In this document: in pieces, positions 15,849 through 25,342 of the stretch
Layout: each line of letters begins with the position of its first letter
Numbering within the stretch: position 1 is the stretch's first letter
Assembly: GCA_919902765.1 (NCBI GenBank)
Contig: CAKKRP010000095.1
Location: 1 to 59,402, forward strand
Reading direction: 5' to 3'
Source: Gammaproteobacteria bacterium
GTDB lineage: Bacteria > Pseudomonadota > Gammaproteobacteria > S012-40
Length of the DNA: 59,402 bases
Notes under the pieces: model-generated
What the model was told of the DNA's origin: nothing
What the model saw: the letters and a program-made list of their open reading frames with translations, nothing else
Database searches by the model: none
Program-made: the position numbers and the translations under genes

Positions 15849-17255
15849 TCAGAATTTATAAATTAATGATATCTGTGTTAAAAGTTGATCGGACACGCCT
15901 GATAATAAATAACTGCCTGTGTGTAATATATCTTTATTAATCGTACCATCGATCAAGAATGCATCGTCCAATGCATAACGAATTCCTAACGCCAGTTCTA
16001 CCAGGGGGTCGGCATCGATAGTTTGTTGCCGAGGCGACGATAACGGTTGCGTAACGCCCCCAGCCACCGATGATCCGCCTGAAAATCTGTCTATGCGGTA
16101 TAGATTGCGCGAGGCGCCGCCCCTGAGCGTCCAATGGCCGTCGGCCGCAACCTCGACGCCCAAACGTGCCGGAAAATCCGCGTGGTACAACGAGTTCGCG
16201 TAGGAGTTGCGCAACGGGTTGGCGTTCAGTTTATCTGTCGAAGCAGTTGTATAGGTAGTGTGAAAATATTGCAAGCCGCCTGACGCGATGAGGGTTATTT
16301 TTTCACTGGGCTTCAATAAAAACGTCGCGTAGCCAGCCAACTCGGTGGAGGTCAATGTAGATTCGCCGGTTTGATCGACGGTGGCAGTCCCATTGGTGGT
16401 TTCGCGATTCGTCTGACCGATTTTGAAACTGAAACGGCTGGCCTGCGCAGACAATCTCACGAGGCCTTTAGATAGCGCCAGGACATCCATGCGCGCAGTT
16501 GCGGCGATATTAGTAGTGTCATCCAAAGATGCGTGGCCTTGTCGATCAAGGGTGCCGCCGATAGTGCTGGATTCCTGGTAAACGTAGTTGTTGGTAAAAG
16601 AAGGAAGTCCAATCGACAACGACACGTCGAGTGGCAGGCTTTTAAGCGCCGCGCCGAATACCAGATTGACATCGCTGCCCGACACCTTTTGTTCGTCGAT
16701 GTTGACCGAGGTGCCATTGGCTTGGGCGCCTACAGGATTAAATCGTTGATCCGCGTAACGATTTATATTTACCCTCAGCCCTGCATCCGCGATCCCGAGA
16801 TCCATGGACAGGAAAAGATCTAAGAGATTTTTTACTGCAACGCTCGGAGCGGTCATGGCGATCAAATTGCCCGGCGTTGAGATGAGGCCGGGAGAGAACA
16901 ACGTATTTTGTATTACCCCCGTATACGGACGCCCCATATAAACACCGGCATTGACCGGCCCCAGTGTAAGCTGCCCGCCAGCCAACCGCGCATGCGTGTC
17001 ATCGCCTTGGCTAAATAGGGCGGTGCCCAGCGCGCTATAAACCCGATTGGGATAGGCTTGCAACAGCGCCGGATTGACCCAAATATCGTAGTCATCCTGC
17101 ATCGAAAAATAGTCTTGTTTTAACGCGCTGTTGCGCGCGTTGAGATTGGATACGTCCCAGCCGTCGAAACCATTTGCGGCAGCGCTGCAGAAGGCCAAGG
17201 TTAAGGTAACTATCCCTTTGAAAGATATAAAATAATTTTCAAATCTGTACGCCAT
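15849..17255 (-). CDS. Predicted outer-membrane beta-barrel, TraF-like (PF13729-type)
   Basis: This is a 468-residue protein with an N-terminal signal peptide (cleavage near ANG, about residue 28). It has many alternating amphipathic strands and ends in LLTQISLIYKF, with the terminal Phe typical of outer-membrane barrels. The N-terminus has WVNPALLQAYPNRVYSALG, the NPA-type motif seen in long-chain transporter-like and TraF-like barrels. Despite the family name there is no link to conjugation here. A GGAG ribosome site precedes the ATG by about 10 bases. It is divergent from the BACON lipoprotein gene and upstream of the giant lipoprotein gene; a transport or surface-assembly role is inference. 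Confidence 0.65.
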   Translation of the reverse strand: MAYRFENYFISFKGIVTLTLAFCSAAANGFDGWDVSNLNARNSALKQDYFSMQDDYDIWVNPALLQAYPNRVYSALGTALFSQGDDTHARLAGGQLTLGPVNAGVYMGRPYTGVIQNTLFSPGLISTPGNLIAMTAPSVAVKNLLDLFLSMDLGIADAGLRVNINRYADQRFNPVGAQANGTSVNIDEQKVSGSDVNLVFGAALKSLPLDVSLSIGLPSFTNNYVYQESSTIGGTLDRQGHASLDDTTNIAATARMDVLALSKGLVRLSAQASRFSFKIGQTNRETTNGTATVDQTGESTLTSTELAGYATFLLKPSEKITLIASGGLQYFHTTYTTASTDKLNANPLRNSYANSLYHADFPARLGVEVAADGHWTLRGGASRNLYRIDRFSGGSSVAGGVTQPLSSPRQQTIDADPLVELALGIRYALDDAFLIDGTINKDILHTGSYLLSGVSDQLLTQISLIYKF

Positions 17256-17620
17256 AATTAATATTCTCCTGCTCGGATTTCGATATTATTGATCCCCACA
17301 GGTTCGCGTTAAAGATTCGACCTGTCCCCACACGCGGGATCGAGAATCGCAAGGATAGTGCGTGCCTCGCGCAGTGACAAGTAATTTGTTTAGTTGCACC
17401 GATTAATTGAACGCAAGAATACATTATTAGACGCCTTGTATTGTAACTGTGCTTAGTGCTTACTAACGTAGTTCTTAAGTAACGCAGGTGAATTAAAAAA
17501 TCGTGTGTTGAAACGCACGCTACTAGACACCGGAGTTGCCAATTCTGTTAGAATCCATTGTGCATAGGGTAACACCGCGTAATCTACGAACAATAGGCAT
17601 CAAAAGAGAGGGGGCGATTT
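17256..17620. other. Divergent intergenic region between the barrel and BACON lipoprotein genes
   Basis: This 365-bp AT-rich spacer must carry promoters for both genes. I see a good candidate for the plus-strand gene only. No ORF of note is present. Confidence 0.5.
17546..17554 (+). promoter_or_regulatory. Extended -10 promoter for the BACON lipoprotein gene
   Basis: TG-T-TAGAAT is an extended -10 element that would start transcription near 17561, giving a leader of about 60 nt. No clear -35 is needed for this promoter class. Confidence 0.4.
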
Positions 17621-20600
17621 ATGTCTAAGTTTTCGAGAATTATAGCTTTTTTGGTCTCATTCGCAATAGTCCTGGGCGGCGCAACGGGTTGTGGTAAAGG
17701 GGCATCGACGGCTCCTGGCGCTCCATTGAGCTTGGATCCAAGTTTGGCCAGTGCGTATGGATTAAGGCTGAGCACGCCAGCGCTTTTTTTTGTCGACGAC
17801 TACTACAGCTCGAATGCCAACAGTAAAATAGTCACGTCGTTTGTGTCTTCGGATGTTAAAGCGATTTCGCTCCAGGTGTTTGGCGATAGCGAAACCGCAG
17901 ACTGGCTGACGTTAAGTAAAACAGTCGAGGTTGTCGGTGGCTCGGGCCAAATTGAATTGGCCGCGCGCCGAGTATCAAATAACCCTAGCAATATTTATTT
18001 CGCCACAGTGCGGGTGATCGCAAAATCTGCGGATGACACGCCCATCGCGTATCGGGACATCGACGTGAGTTACGCGATGTTATCCGGATATGTCTCCGCG
18101 ACTTCCTTGCAGTTTCATTCTAGCGAGGGATCGGCCGCAGCGCCACAATCCCAGTTTGTAGATCTAAAATTAACAGGCGATGAGCGATTTGCGATCAATT
18201 ATGTTACAGGTGCGGCCTTTGATTGGTTAAATGTAACCGCTGGGGTAGGCAATAATTCCGGTAAATTGCGGATTTCCGCATCTCCCGAAAATCTTCGTCA
18301 AGGAAATTATCAGGCGCGCGTCTATATCGTTCCGAAAACCTCCCTGCGCGCGACTGTCGTCGATGTCTATTATAATGTGTTGTCCAAAGGATACCCGCTG
18401 CCCACTCCAGTGGATGCATCGGCTTTCGATCCATCGTCGCTGACCTTTAGTATAGGCATCGATACCCTTAAATCCGACCTCACTAAAACGGTTACCGTAG
18501 TTGGGGAAGCAGGCAACACCTGGTCTGCGTCTACGCCGGTTTCCTGGATCAGTTTATCCAAAACCACCGGCAGCGCTGGCGATACCGTGTCGGTAAGCAT
18601 TGTGCCTGCCGGGTTGAAAGATAACTATGAGTTTAATTATTCTTATGGCAATACTGCGCGTGCGTACGTCAATTTTACTTTTAAATCTTCTACGGGCGGC
18701 ACGTTTTCGAGCAATCTTTCCATTAGCGCATCGAAGGTCGCTTTGCCCAGCAATTGGGTCGATTCGGCTCCCTTGAGTTTTATAGCGAGCCCAGATTCCA
18801 GTCTTGAGGATATATCGAAGTCGATAGTGATCGGAATTGCCGGTAGTAATTCCACATGGACCGCGTCTACCTATGCCAACTGGATTTCGTTGTCGTCATT
18901 TTCAGGGGCGGCAGGCGACGTGCTGGCATTGAGCTTAATACCCAGCGTCATAAATAATAATTACAGCGGCCAGTATTACTATAGCATCTCATTGACATTA
19001 AAAAGCGCGTTTGGAATTACCTATACGAGCTCGATTAGCCTAAGCCTCAGCGTTGGAGGTCTGAGCGCGAATTATATTTGGCCTTCGCCACTACAGTTCA
19101 ACCTTAATTCAACGTCAACTCCAGCCGATCTCACAAAGCAGATCAAAGTAGGCAGTACCGGCGCGTCTACATGGAGTGCGCAATCGCCAGCTTCCTGGGT
19201 AATTGTACAGCCGATTAGCGGCAAGGCGGGTGATTCCCCGTCGGTCATCTTGAATGCGAACGAGTTAGCAAAAGTGGAAACTAACCCGGTAAGCACGAGT
19301 ATTACATTTACTATTACTACTGCCACCAATTTTGTGTATACCAGTACAGTCAGCGTGAATGTAAATAACACGATGGCGAAATTCTCGACAATTACGCCCC
19401 ATGTCGTATTGACCGGATTAGACAATCAAGTCGTCCTCATTCGAGGCGCGGGCCTTGCCAAGGATACAAAACCTATTATCGACGGCGTGGAAGTCGCTAA
19501 CGCCACCTTTGTGTCGGAATCCGAGTTAAAAGTGACGTTGCCAAAATTTAGCGCTGACGGTGCGCACACCGTATCCGTAGCGGTGGCCAACCCAGGCCTG
19601 GCATCATTGCAACCGTCGGTGAACTTGATATCCACTACCGAAAGCGCTTTGAGCGGCGCGACTACGCTCAGTTATCCGAATACTGCAGCCAAGCGACCGC
19701 TACGCGTGATATATGATGCCGAACGACACGCGCTTTTAGTCGGCGTCGCCTATCCGCCCACCACGACAAAACCGGCAATATTCGGAGAAATTATTCGATA
19801 TATCGATGTAGGAGGAAATTGGTTGTTAGATAATGCGGCAAAATCATTGAGTGTTGCAGACCTGAGCGATTTTGCGTTGAGCAATGACGCTCAATCGCTC
19901 ATTGCAGTGAGCAAAAACTCGATGAGCGGTTTTGATCCGGTGACATTTGCGGCATCCGGCAAAAAACGTACAATTAGCGCATCAGGCTATGCGAGTGTCG
20001 TCGTCGCCAACGATGCGCAGGCGATGGTATTGCAATTCGAAAATTACCAAACAAATTTATATAGATATTCGTTGCGCGACTGGCTGGCCTCCCCTGCAAT
20101 CATAGTGTCGAACTATACGCCTAATTATTCGAATGTTTCCGAACCCAATAGACTCAGCATCAGTTTGGATGGCTCGCGGGTGGCTTATAATTCAATTGCC
20201 TATTACGGCCATCATGTGCAGCAGTATTCTGCGTCGGCTGTGCCCACGAACTTTGCAATTCAATCCACTTCATTTTCTTTAACGCAGGGTTCTATTATTC
20301 AATTGGATCGTTCTGCATCCAGGCTCGTTGTCAACAACACGAATCAGTATATGGCTTATGATGCGACAGTTATGAACACGCCCGTGGGTGTAGGAGTATT
20401 AGGTGTTACGGGCGGTGCCTGGTCCCTCATTTCCCACGCCGGAGATCGACTCTACACATGCTGCACCTATGTCACTTCAGGTGCGAACGCAACCGCAACT
20501 ATGCACACCTATGACCTTAATTCGTGGATTCCATCTACGGGTTACGCCGAAATAGGGACTGGTCTTGAATTGCCGCAGGATCCTGGTAATGGAGGTACAG

Positions 20601-20692
20601 GAGGCGCAGGCTACAAGATGGCGATTTCGCTTGACGGTAGAACGCTATTCATTGCGGGGGACAACGCTATCGTCGCACTACCTACACCCTAA
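17621..20692 (+). CDS. Surface lipoprotein with BACON-like repeats, IPT-like domain and probable beta-propeller
   Basis: This is a 1023-residue lipoprotein with lipobox ATGC (about residue 24). Two weak BACON-like units (about 45-270, with ADWLTLS and FDWLNVTAG) are followed by three clear ones near residues 274-384, 385-490 and 491-585. Each has the W(S/T)AS, (S)W(I/V) and SGxAGD signature. An IPT/TIG-like Ig domain covers about 590-665, and the C-terminal 330 residues have propeller-like repeats (SLDGSR, SLDGRT, ALSNDAQ). BACON domains are often linked to carbohydrate or mucin binding in Bacteroidetes, but no catalytic residues are visible here. A strong ribosome site (AGAGGGGG) precedes the ATG. 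It is divergent from the barrel gene, which suggests a surface partner. Confidence 0.8.
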   Translation: MSKFSRIIAFLVSFAIVLGGATGCGKGASTAPGAPLSLDPSLASAYGLRLSTPALFFVDDYYSSNANSKIVTSFVSSDVKAISLQVFGDSETADWLTLSKTVEVVGGSGQIELAARRVSNNPSNIYFATVRVIAKSADDTPIAYRDIDVSYAMLSGYVSATSLQFHSSEGSAAAPQSQFVDLKLTGDERFAINYVTGAAFDWLNVTAGVGNNSGKLRISASPENLRQGNYQARVYIVPKTSLRATVVDVYYNVLSKGYPLPTPVDASAFDPSSLTFSIGIDTLKSDLTKTVTVVGEAGNTWSASTPVSWISLSKTTGSAGDTVSVSIVPAGLKDNYEFNYSYGNTARAYVNFTFKSSTGGTFSSNLSISASKVALPSNWVDSAPLSFIASPDSSLEDISKSIVIGIAGSNSTWTASTYANWISLSSFSGAAGDVLALSLIPSVINNNYSGQYYYSISLTLKSAFGITYTSSISLSLSVGGLSANYIWPSPLQFNLNSTSTPADLTKQIKVGSTGASTWSAQSPASWVIVQPISGKAGDSPSVILNANELAKVETNPVSTSITFTITTATNFVYTSTVSVNVNNTMAKFSTITPHVVLTGLDNQVVLIRGAGLAKDTKPIIDGVEVANATFVSESELKVTLPKFSADGAHTVSVAVANPGLASLQPSVNLISTTESALSGATTLSYPNTAAKRPLRVIYDAERHALLVGVAYPPTTTKPAIFGEIIRYIDVGGNWLLDNAAKSLSVADLSDFALSNDAQSLIAVSKNSMSGFDPVTFAASGKKRTISASGYASVVVANDAQAMVLQFENYQTNLYRYSLRDWLASPAIIVSNYTPNYSNVSEPNRLSISLDGSRVAYNSIAYYGHHVQQYSASAVPTNFAIQSTSFSLTQGSIIQLDRSASRLVVNNTNQYMAYDATVMNTPVGVGVLGVTGGAWSLISHAGDRLYTCCTYVTSGANATATMHTYDLNSWIPSTGYAEIGTGLELPQDPGNGGTGGAGYKMAISLDGRTLFIAGDNAIVALPTP

Positions 20693-21142
20693 CTCGAAGA
20701 CCTGTTGTTAACGCCTAACCCAGGGTTGGGCCGGGCCGCGTTCGCGCGTTTGATCGACGATGAATTTATGGAATTTGGAAAATCTGGGCATATTTATCGC
20801 AAGTGCGATGCAGTGGATTATTTGCTGTCGGCGCGCGCGCGGAGTGCTGTTCGGTTGCAACCGTTAAGCCACCGGCCTGGCTGGTCGCGGAATCGTCGGT
20901 AATTGAGGCTGAAGGGTCTGAGATCAAGCTGCGCAGGCCAATAAAGCCTATGGCACTCGCGCAACGAGCAAGGTATAGTGACAAGTTGAGTAACAAAAAC
21001 TACCTTACGGTATAATAGCAAAAGCGGGGCAGCGCCGTTCTGCTGCACAACTAATGGTTGCCCTCTACCGCTTGATGTAGGATCGTCTGGTCAGGAAAGA
21101 GGTGCCACTGCACAATGTTTTTTTACAACTGGAGACAAGTCA
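20693..21142. other. Gene-free region with promoter and long leader for the next gene
   Basis: The short open frames here have no family features or ribosome sites. A sigma70-like promoter lies near its right end. The roughly 120-nt leader is GC-rich at first and ends in a GGAG ribosome site; I recognise no riboswitch class. Confidence 0.45.
20986..21016 (+). promoter_or_regulatory. Sigma70-like promoter for the small barrel gene
   Basis: TTGAGT and a perfect TATAAT (21011-21016) are separated by 19 bp. The predicted start near 21023 is 120 nt upstream of the ATG. Confidence 0.45.
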
Positions 21143-21673
21143 ATGAAGAAAATAGTATTGGTTGCACTGCTTTCTGCTTTTGTCGCCGCGCCTGTGTCGG
21201 CGGCCAGTAAAAAATCGGCATCGACGGGCGACACGCAATACGCCATCGGCGCCGGTTATGGATTGAGTAACAACGGTGTTCTTTCCGTGCGTGGCGACTA
21301 CGATATCTCTGCCCAGGCCAATGCGCCGGTCAAGGTGCGGGTGGGTTGGGATCATTACAAGATAGACTTTAATTTTGGCTACAGTTATTCATGGTCATAT
21401 GACGTGTACTATGCAGGTGCCTATTATGACTTTAATCAGCAATTAAAGCTGGGCGAAAAGATTCATCCTTTTGCGGGCTTGGGTTTTGGTACTGGTCAAG
21501 TCACATTTTCTTGCTCAGGCGGAACCACCGTTTGCGGTAGCCTTTCTTCTCCTTCCATCGGTGGACTCTACTACATCGGCGGCGTTCAATATAACGTAAC
21601 GCCTAACATTGATGCAGAATTGAGTTACAGTGGATGGACGGGTATCTCTCTCGGCGGTAACTTTAAATTCTAA
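21143..21673 (+). CDS. Small predicted outer-membrane beta-barrel protein
   Basis: This is a 176-residue protein with a textbook signal peptide (lysines, then a hydrophobic core, cleavage after PVSAA near residue 21). The mature part has alternating hydrophobic/polar strands, many Tyr and Gly residues, the turn-rich stretch HPFAGLGFGTG, and ends in LGGNFKF with a terminal Phe. This fits an eight-stranded barrel of the OmpA/OmpW size class; I cannot name a specific family. Two cysteines (about residues 117 and 124) in an extracellular-type loop could form a disulfide. It has its own promoter and a GGAG ribosome site. Function unknown. Confidence 0.65.
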   Translation: MKKIVLVALLSAFVAAPVSAASKKSASTGDTQYAIGAGYGLSNNGVLSVRGDYDISAQANAPVKVRVGWDHYKIDFNFGYSYSWSYDVYYAGAYYDFNQQLKLGEKIHPFAGLGFGTGQVTFSCSGGTTVCGSLSSPSIGGLYYIGGVQYNVTPNIDAELSYSGWTGISLGGNFKF

Positions 21674-21750
21674 GCCAGTATGACGTGTGTGGGTCGCGGG
21701 TGATTTGCGCGGCCCATGCGCTTATGTTTGTGAACCCGCCTCCTTGAAGC

Positions 21751-22221
21751 ATGCACATCCATCTCATCGCCGTCGGTAAACGCCTGGATGCCTGGGTGCA
21801 GCAGGGCTACAACGAATATGCCAAGCGCCTGCCGCGTGAATGCACCCTGCGTTTGATCGAGATCGAACCGGGTCGGCGCAGCAAGGCCGGGGATGTCGCG
21901 CGCGCCAAGGCGGAAGAAGAGCAAGCCATACTCGCGGCCATCCCTGCGCGGGCGCAGGTCGTGGCGCTGGATGAGCGCGGTAAGCTGTGGAATACGCTGC
22001 AATTGTCGCAAAAACTTGATGGCTGGTTACAGGGCGGGGCGGATGTCGCGTTGTTGGTCGGCGGGGCCGATGGGCTCACCGATGCGTGTCGCGCGCGCGC
22101 GCAGGAGGTGTGGTCGTTGTCGAATCTGACGCTGCCGCATGGTTTGGTGCGTATGGTGCTCGCCGAGCAACTCTATCGCGCCTGGAGTATACTGCACAAC
22201 CACCCCTATCATCGCGCTTGA
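21751..22221 (+). CDS. rlmH: 23S rRNA pseudouridine(1915) N3-methyltransferase RlmH
   Basis: RlmH is a SPOUT-fold methyltransferase that uses S-adenosylmethionine to methylate pseudouridine 1915 in helix 69 of 23S rRNA on the assembled 70S ribosome. At 156 residues it has the normal family length. The knotted cofactor site is visible as LVGGADGL (about residues 103-110), and the highly conserved C-terminus reads LTLPHGLVRMVLAEQLYRAW followed by NHPYHR. It is followed 7 bp later by hemW, probably in one transcript. The rsfS gene that often precedes rlmH is not here. Confidence 0.97.
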   Translation: MHIHLIAVGKRLDAWVQQGYNEYAKRLPRECTLRLIEIEPGRRSKAGDVARAKAEEEQAILAAIPARAQVVALDERGKLWNTLQLSQKLDGWLQGGADVALLVGGADGLTDACRARAQEVWSLSNLTLPHGLVRMVLAEQLYRAWSILHNHPYHRA

Positions 22222-22228
22222 AATCCGC

Positions 22229-23395
22229 ATGCCGTTAGTCCTTCAACACCCCCCTCCGTTGGCGTTGTACATCCATATCCCGTGGTGTGCGCGCAAATGT
22301 CCTTATTGCGATTTCAATTCGCATGTCGCCGAACAAATCCCCGAAGCCGCGTATATAGACGCATTGCTCGCCGATGTGCAGCACGAATTGCCGTTGGTAT
22401 GGGGGCGGCGCATACACAGTGTTTTTATCGGCGGCGGTACGCCTAGCCTGTTTGCGCCGCAAAATATCGAACGCTTGTTGTTGCAATTGCGGGCATTATT
22501 GCCAATATCACCTCACGCAGAAATCACTTTAGAGGCCAATCCCGGCAGCGTCGAGGCCGCGCGTTTTGCGGAATTTCGCGCCGCAGGCGTCAATCGTTTA
22601 TCGATAGGCGTGCAGAGTTTTAATGATAAACATTTGCGCGCCTTGGGCCGTATCCACGATGCGCAGGCCGCGACACGCGCGATTGAAACGGCCTTGCGCG
22701 CCGGATTTGCGAGTGTGAATATTGATTTAATGTACGCCTTGCCGGAACAAACCCTGGCCGAGGCCGTGGCTGATGTTGCTACCGCCATCGCCTTGCAGCC
22801 GGGACAGATTTCGTATTATCAACTCACGTTGGAGCCCAATACGGCGTTTCATCACGCACCGCCACCGCTGCCGGACGACGACAATGCATGGGATATCCAA
22901 CTCGCGGGGCGCGCGGCCTTGGCGGCGGCGGGTTATGCGTGTTACGAGACCTCGGCGTTTGCGCGCGCGGGCCACCAATGCCGGCATAATATCAATTATT
23001 GGCAATTCGGCGATTATCTCGGCATAGGCGCGGGAGCACACGGCAAGTTGACGTATGTCAATGATGGACGCATTGAGCGGCGTTGGAAATTGCGGAGTCC
23101 GCGCGATTATATGCAACACGCGGGCGCGCCCGCGAGTGTAGCGGGGCGGCAAGACCTCAGCATTGCGGAATTGCCGTTTGAATTTATGATGAACGCCTTG
23201 CGTTTGACCGCAGGGATAGAAACCGAATTTTTTTCGGCACGTACTGGGTTGCCATTGGCGTCTATATCCGCGCGCTTAGATGAATTGGTCAAGGATGATT
23301 GGTTGGTGCGCGATCAGGCCTTAGGTTTTATCCGGCCCACGCAAAAAGGCCGCGATTTTTTGAATGAAATGTTGGTTAAATTTTTGCCGGATTAG
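22229..23395 (+). CDS. hemW: HemW-type radical SAM protein (haem chaperone)
   Basis: This 388-residue protein begins at the ATG at 22229, chosen over an upstream in-frame ATG because it places the family N-terminus LALYIHIPWC correctly. The radical SAM cluster motif is CARKCPYC (Cys 20, 24, 27), and the GGGTPS motif follows near residue 73. HemW was long annotated as oxygen-independent coproporphyrinogen oxidase. It lacks the extra N-terminal region of true HemN and is now regarded as a haem-trafficking chaperone for respiratory enzymes. That role fits a genome with several c-type cytochromes and nitrate reductase. Confidence 0.93.
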   Translation: MPLVLQHPPPLALYIHIPWCARKCPYCDFNSHVAEQIPEAAYIDALLADVQHELPLVWGRRIHSVFIGGGTPSLFAPQNIERLLLQLRALLPISPHAEITLEANPGSVEAARFAEFRAAGVNRLSIGVQSFNDKHLRALGRIHDAQAATRAIETALRAGFASVNIDLMYALPEQTLAEAVADVATAIALQPGQISYYQLTLEPNTAFHHAPPPLPDDDNAWDIQLAGRAALAAAGYACYETSAFARAGHQCRHNINYWQFGDYLGIGAGAHGKLTYVNDGRIERRWKLRSPRDYMQHAGAPASVAGRQDLSIAELPFEFMMNALRLTAGIETEFFSARTGLPLASISARLDELVKDDWLVRDQALGFIRPTQKGRDFLNEMLVKFLPD

Positions 23396-23436
23396 CAAGC
23401 TGAAATATGCGATTTTACCGGCACAGAGGCGTGTTT

Positions 23437-24240
23437 TTAGTTTATATATTTCCCCCATTCCACCTGCGGATCGCCCACGGCGATAAAATTTGGATTGTAA
23501 AGATGACCTTTGGTGTTATAGCGCAAGGGTTTGAGGTGGGTGTCGAGTACGGCTCCGCCCGCTTGTTCGACGATACATTGCGCGGCCGCCGTATCCCATT
23601 CGCTGGTGCGGCCGAAGCGCGCATAGATGTCGGCTTGGCCCTCGGCGATTAAACAGGATTTTAGCGAACTGCCCATTTGTATCAATTCATACTCACCCAT
23701 TTTGGAAAGCAGGGTTTGCAATGTTTGTCCGGCGTGGGAGCGACTGCCGGCGATTATTTTGCGCACTGCAGGCGCGCGCCGCGTGTGTATGGGTTGTGCG
23801 GGTGCGTTGGCCGTTTGTTTATAAGCGCCCAGGTCGCGGGCGGCGAAATAAGTCACATGGGCGTCCGGCACGTAGATGACGCCTAACACCGGCGCATGGT
23901 CGGCGATTAAGGCGATATTGACGGTGAATTCGCCATTGCGTTTGATAAATTCGCGCGTGCCGTCCAGCGGATCGATCAACCAGAGATAGCGCCAGGCGGC
24001 GCGTCGCGCATAATCCGCCGTCGGCGATTCTTCACATATTTGCGGCATTTCCGGCGTGATACGCGTAAGGCCTTCCCGTATAATGCGATGCGCCGTCAGA
24101 TCCGCCTCGGTGACCGGCGTGTCGTCTTGTTTTTGCGTGACCGAAAACGCCGTGTTATATATTTTCATGATCGCCAAGCCGGCGGTATGCGCCAATGCGC
24201 ACACCTCGGGCAGCAATTTTGCCAAGTCTAATTCGCTCAT
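23437..24240 (-). CDS. cysQ: 3'(2'),5'-bisphosphate nucleotidase CysQ
   Basis: This 267-residue protein of the inositol-monophosphatase superfamily hydrolyses PAP, the by-product of sulfate activation, to AMP. The metal-binding motifs are EESP near residue 73, the signature WLIDPLDGTREF near residues 89-100, and the second signature SEWDTAAAQCIVEQAGG near 210-226. I start it at the ATG at 24238-24240, which overlaps the nudE stop codon as ATGA and indicates translational coupling; the longer open frame starts inside nudE. The nudE-cysQ pairing is also seen in enterobacteria. Confidence 0.93.
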   Translation of the reverse strand: MSELDLAKLLPEVCALAHTAGLAIMKIYNTAFSVTQKQDDTPVTEADLTAHRIIREGLTRITPEMPQICEESPTADYARRAAWRYLWLIDPLDGTREFIKRNGEFTVNIALIADHAPVLGVIYVPDAHVTYFAARDLGAYKQTANAPAQPIHTRRAPAVRKIIAGSRSHAGQTLQTLLSKMGEYELIQMGSSLKSCLIAEGQADIYARFGRTSEWDTAAAQCIVEQAGGAVLDTHLKPLRYNTKGHLYNPNFIAVGDPQVEWGKYIN

Positions 24241-24788
24241 GCGTGGGCGAGGTGTTCGCGCACCAGGAACAGTGCCGCGATAGAGCGCGCCTCGGTGCAT
24301 TCCGCATGATTCAATAATTCATTGAGTTGCGATAAACGCCACGGCACGACCTCGATTTCTTCGGGCTCGTCGCCAGGGTGACGCTCGGGGTAAAGGTCTT
24401 GCGCCAATATGATATGGGTGGCGTGGCTCAAATAACTGGGGGCCAATGTCAACGTCCGCAAATGTTGCAAACGACGCGCACCATAGCCGATTTCCTCCAT
24501 GATCTCGCGGTTGGCGGCCGCGAGTATTTCTTCATCTAGTTCCATGCGCCCTTTGGGTAAGGCCAATTCATAGCGTTGTACGCCAGCGGCATATTCGCGT
24601 ATCAATAATACGGTGTCATTATCCAACATCGGCACCACCAACACCGCGCCCCGCGACGGACTGCGCAGGCGTTCATACTGCACTTCCACGCCGTTTTTAA
24701 AGCGCAAACTGATTTCTTCCACATGGAATAATCGCGTTTGGGCGAGCATTTTAATATCGAGCACGTCGGGCAGATCGGTTTGCGCCAT
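24237..24788 (-). CDS. nudE: ADP compounds hydrolase NudE (Nudix)
   Basis: This Nudix hydrolase acts on ADP-ribose, diadenosine oligophosphates and NADH-type compounds. The Nudix box GX5EX7REUXEEXGU is perfect (starting GRMELDEE and ending EEIGY). The flanking ELALPKG and the conserved LAPSY and EARSIAALFLV segments match NudE specifically. The frame opens with a GTG at 24818, but the ATG at 24788 aligns with the E. coli N-terminus (about 20 residues before RLF), so I use that; neither has a strong ribosome site. The product is then about 183 residues. It overlaps cysQ by 4 bases. Confidence 0.92.
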   Translation of the reverse strand: MAQTDLPDVLDIKMLAQTRLFHVEEISLRFKNGVEVQYERLRSPSRGAVLVVPMLDNDTVLLIREYAAGVQRYELALPKGRMELDEEILAAANREIMEEIGYGARRLQHLRTLTLAPSYLSHATHIILAQDLYPERHPGDEPEEIEVVPWRLSQLNELLNHAECTEARSIAALFLVREHLAHA

Positions 24789-24872
24789 GAGTTTATAGGG
24801 GTTGGGGTCAACCTTCACTATAGCACCGTAAGCGAACCGCGCAACCCCGTTTTATGCGGGCTACCGCGATGT

Positions 24873-25298
24873 TTAAAACGGCCGCACGATCACGAGGATC
24901 ACCACCACGATCAGCCCTAAGGCGGGTATCTCGTTGAATAATCTATAAAATAGATCGCTGCGCTGAGTGTTCCCGGCGTTCAGTTCGGCGACCAGGCGGA
25001 TACAATAAAGATGATAGGCAATGAGCCCCAGCACGCACAATAATTTCAGTTGCAACCAGTAACTGGTATGGGCATAGGCCGTCCACGCGTAGGCGAATAA
25101 TAACCATAATCCGAACACCGCCGTACCGATCCCGCCGATGTGAGTCATCACCAATAGTTTGCGTTCCATGACCTTAAATCGCTCACGACCGGCGATATCT
25201 TGCGTTAAAGCATGGTAAACGAATAGGCGGGGGAGGTAGAATAGGCCGGCGAACCAAGTAACCATAAAGATGACATGCCAAGTCTTAACCCACAACAT
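24873..25298 (-). CDS. hemJ: Protoporphyrinogen IX oxidase HemJ
   Basis: HemJ is the membrane protoporphyrinogen oxidase used by many Gram-negative bacteria lacking HemG/HemY. This 141-residue protein has four hydrophobic helices. The conserved N-terminal block WVKTWHVIFMVTWFAGLFYL contains the invariant His proposed to bind haem, followed by PRLFVYHA. I use the ATG at 25296-25298, which has a GAGGGG ribosome site, in preference to an upstream GTG-type extension. It is divergent from the YqaA-like gene (44 bp). Confidence 0.93.
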   Translation of the reverse strand: MLWVKTWHVIFMVTWFAGLFYLPRLFVYHALTQDIAGRERFKVMERKLLVMTHIGGIGTAVFGLWLLFAYAWTAYAHTSYWLQLKLLCVLGLIAYHLYCIRLVAELNAGNTQRSDLFYRLFNEIPALGLIVVVILVIVRPF

Positions 25299-25342
25299 AC
25301 TCACCCCTCGTTGATGCGTAACCAAGTAGCGAAAGATAGCAT

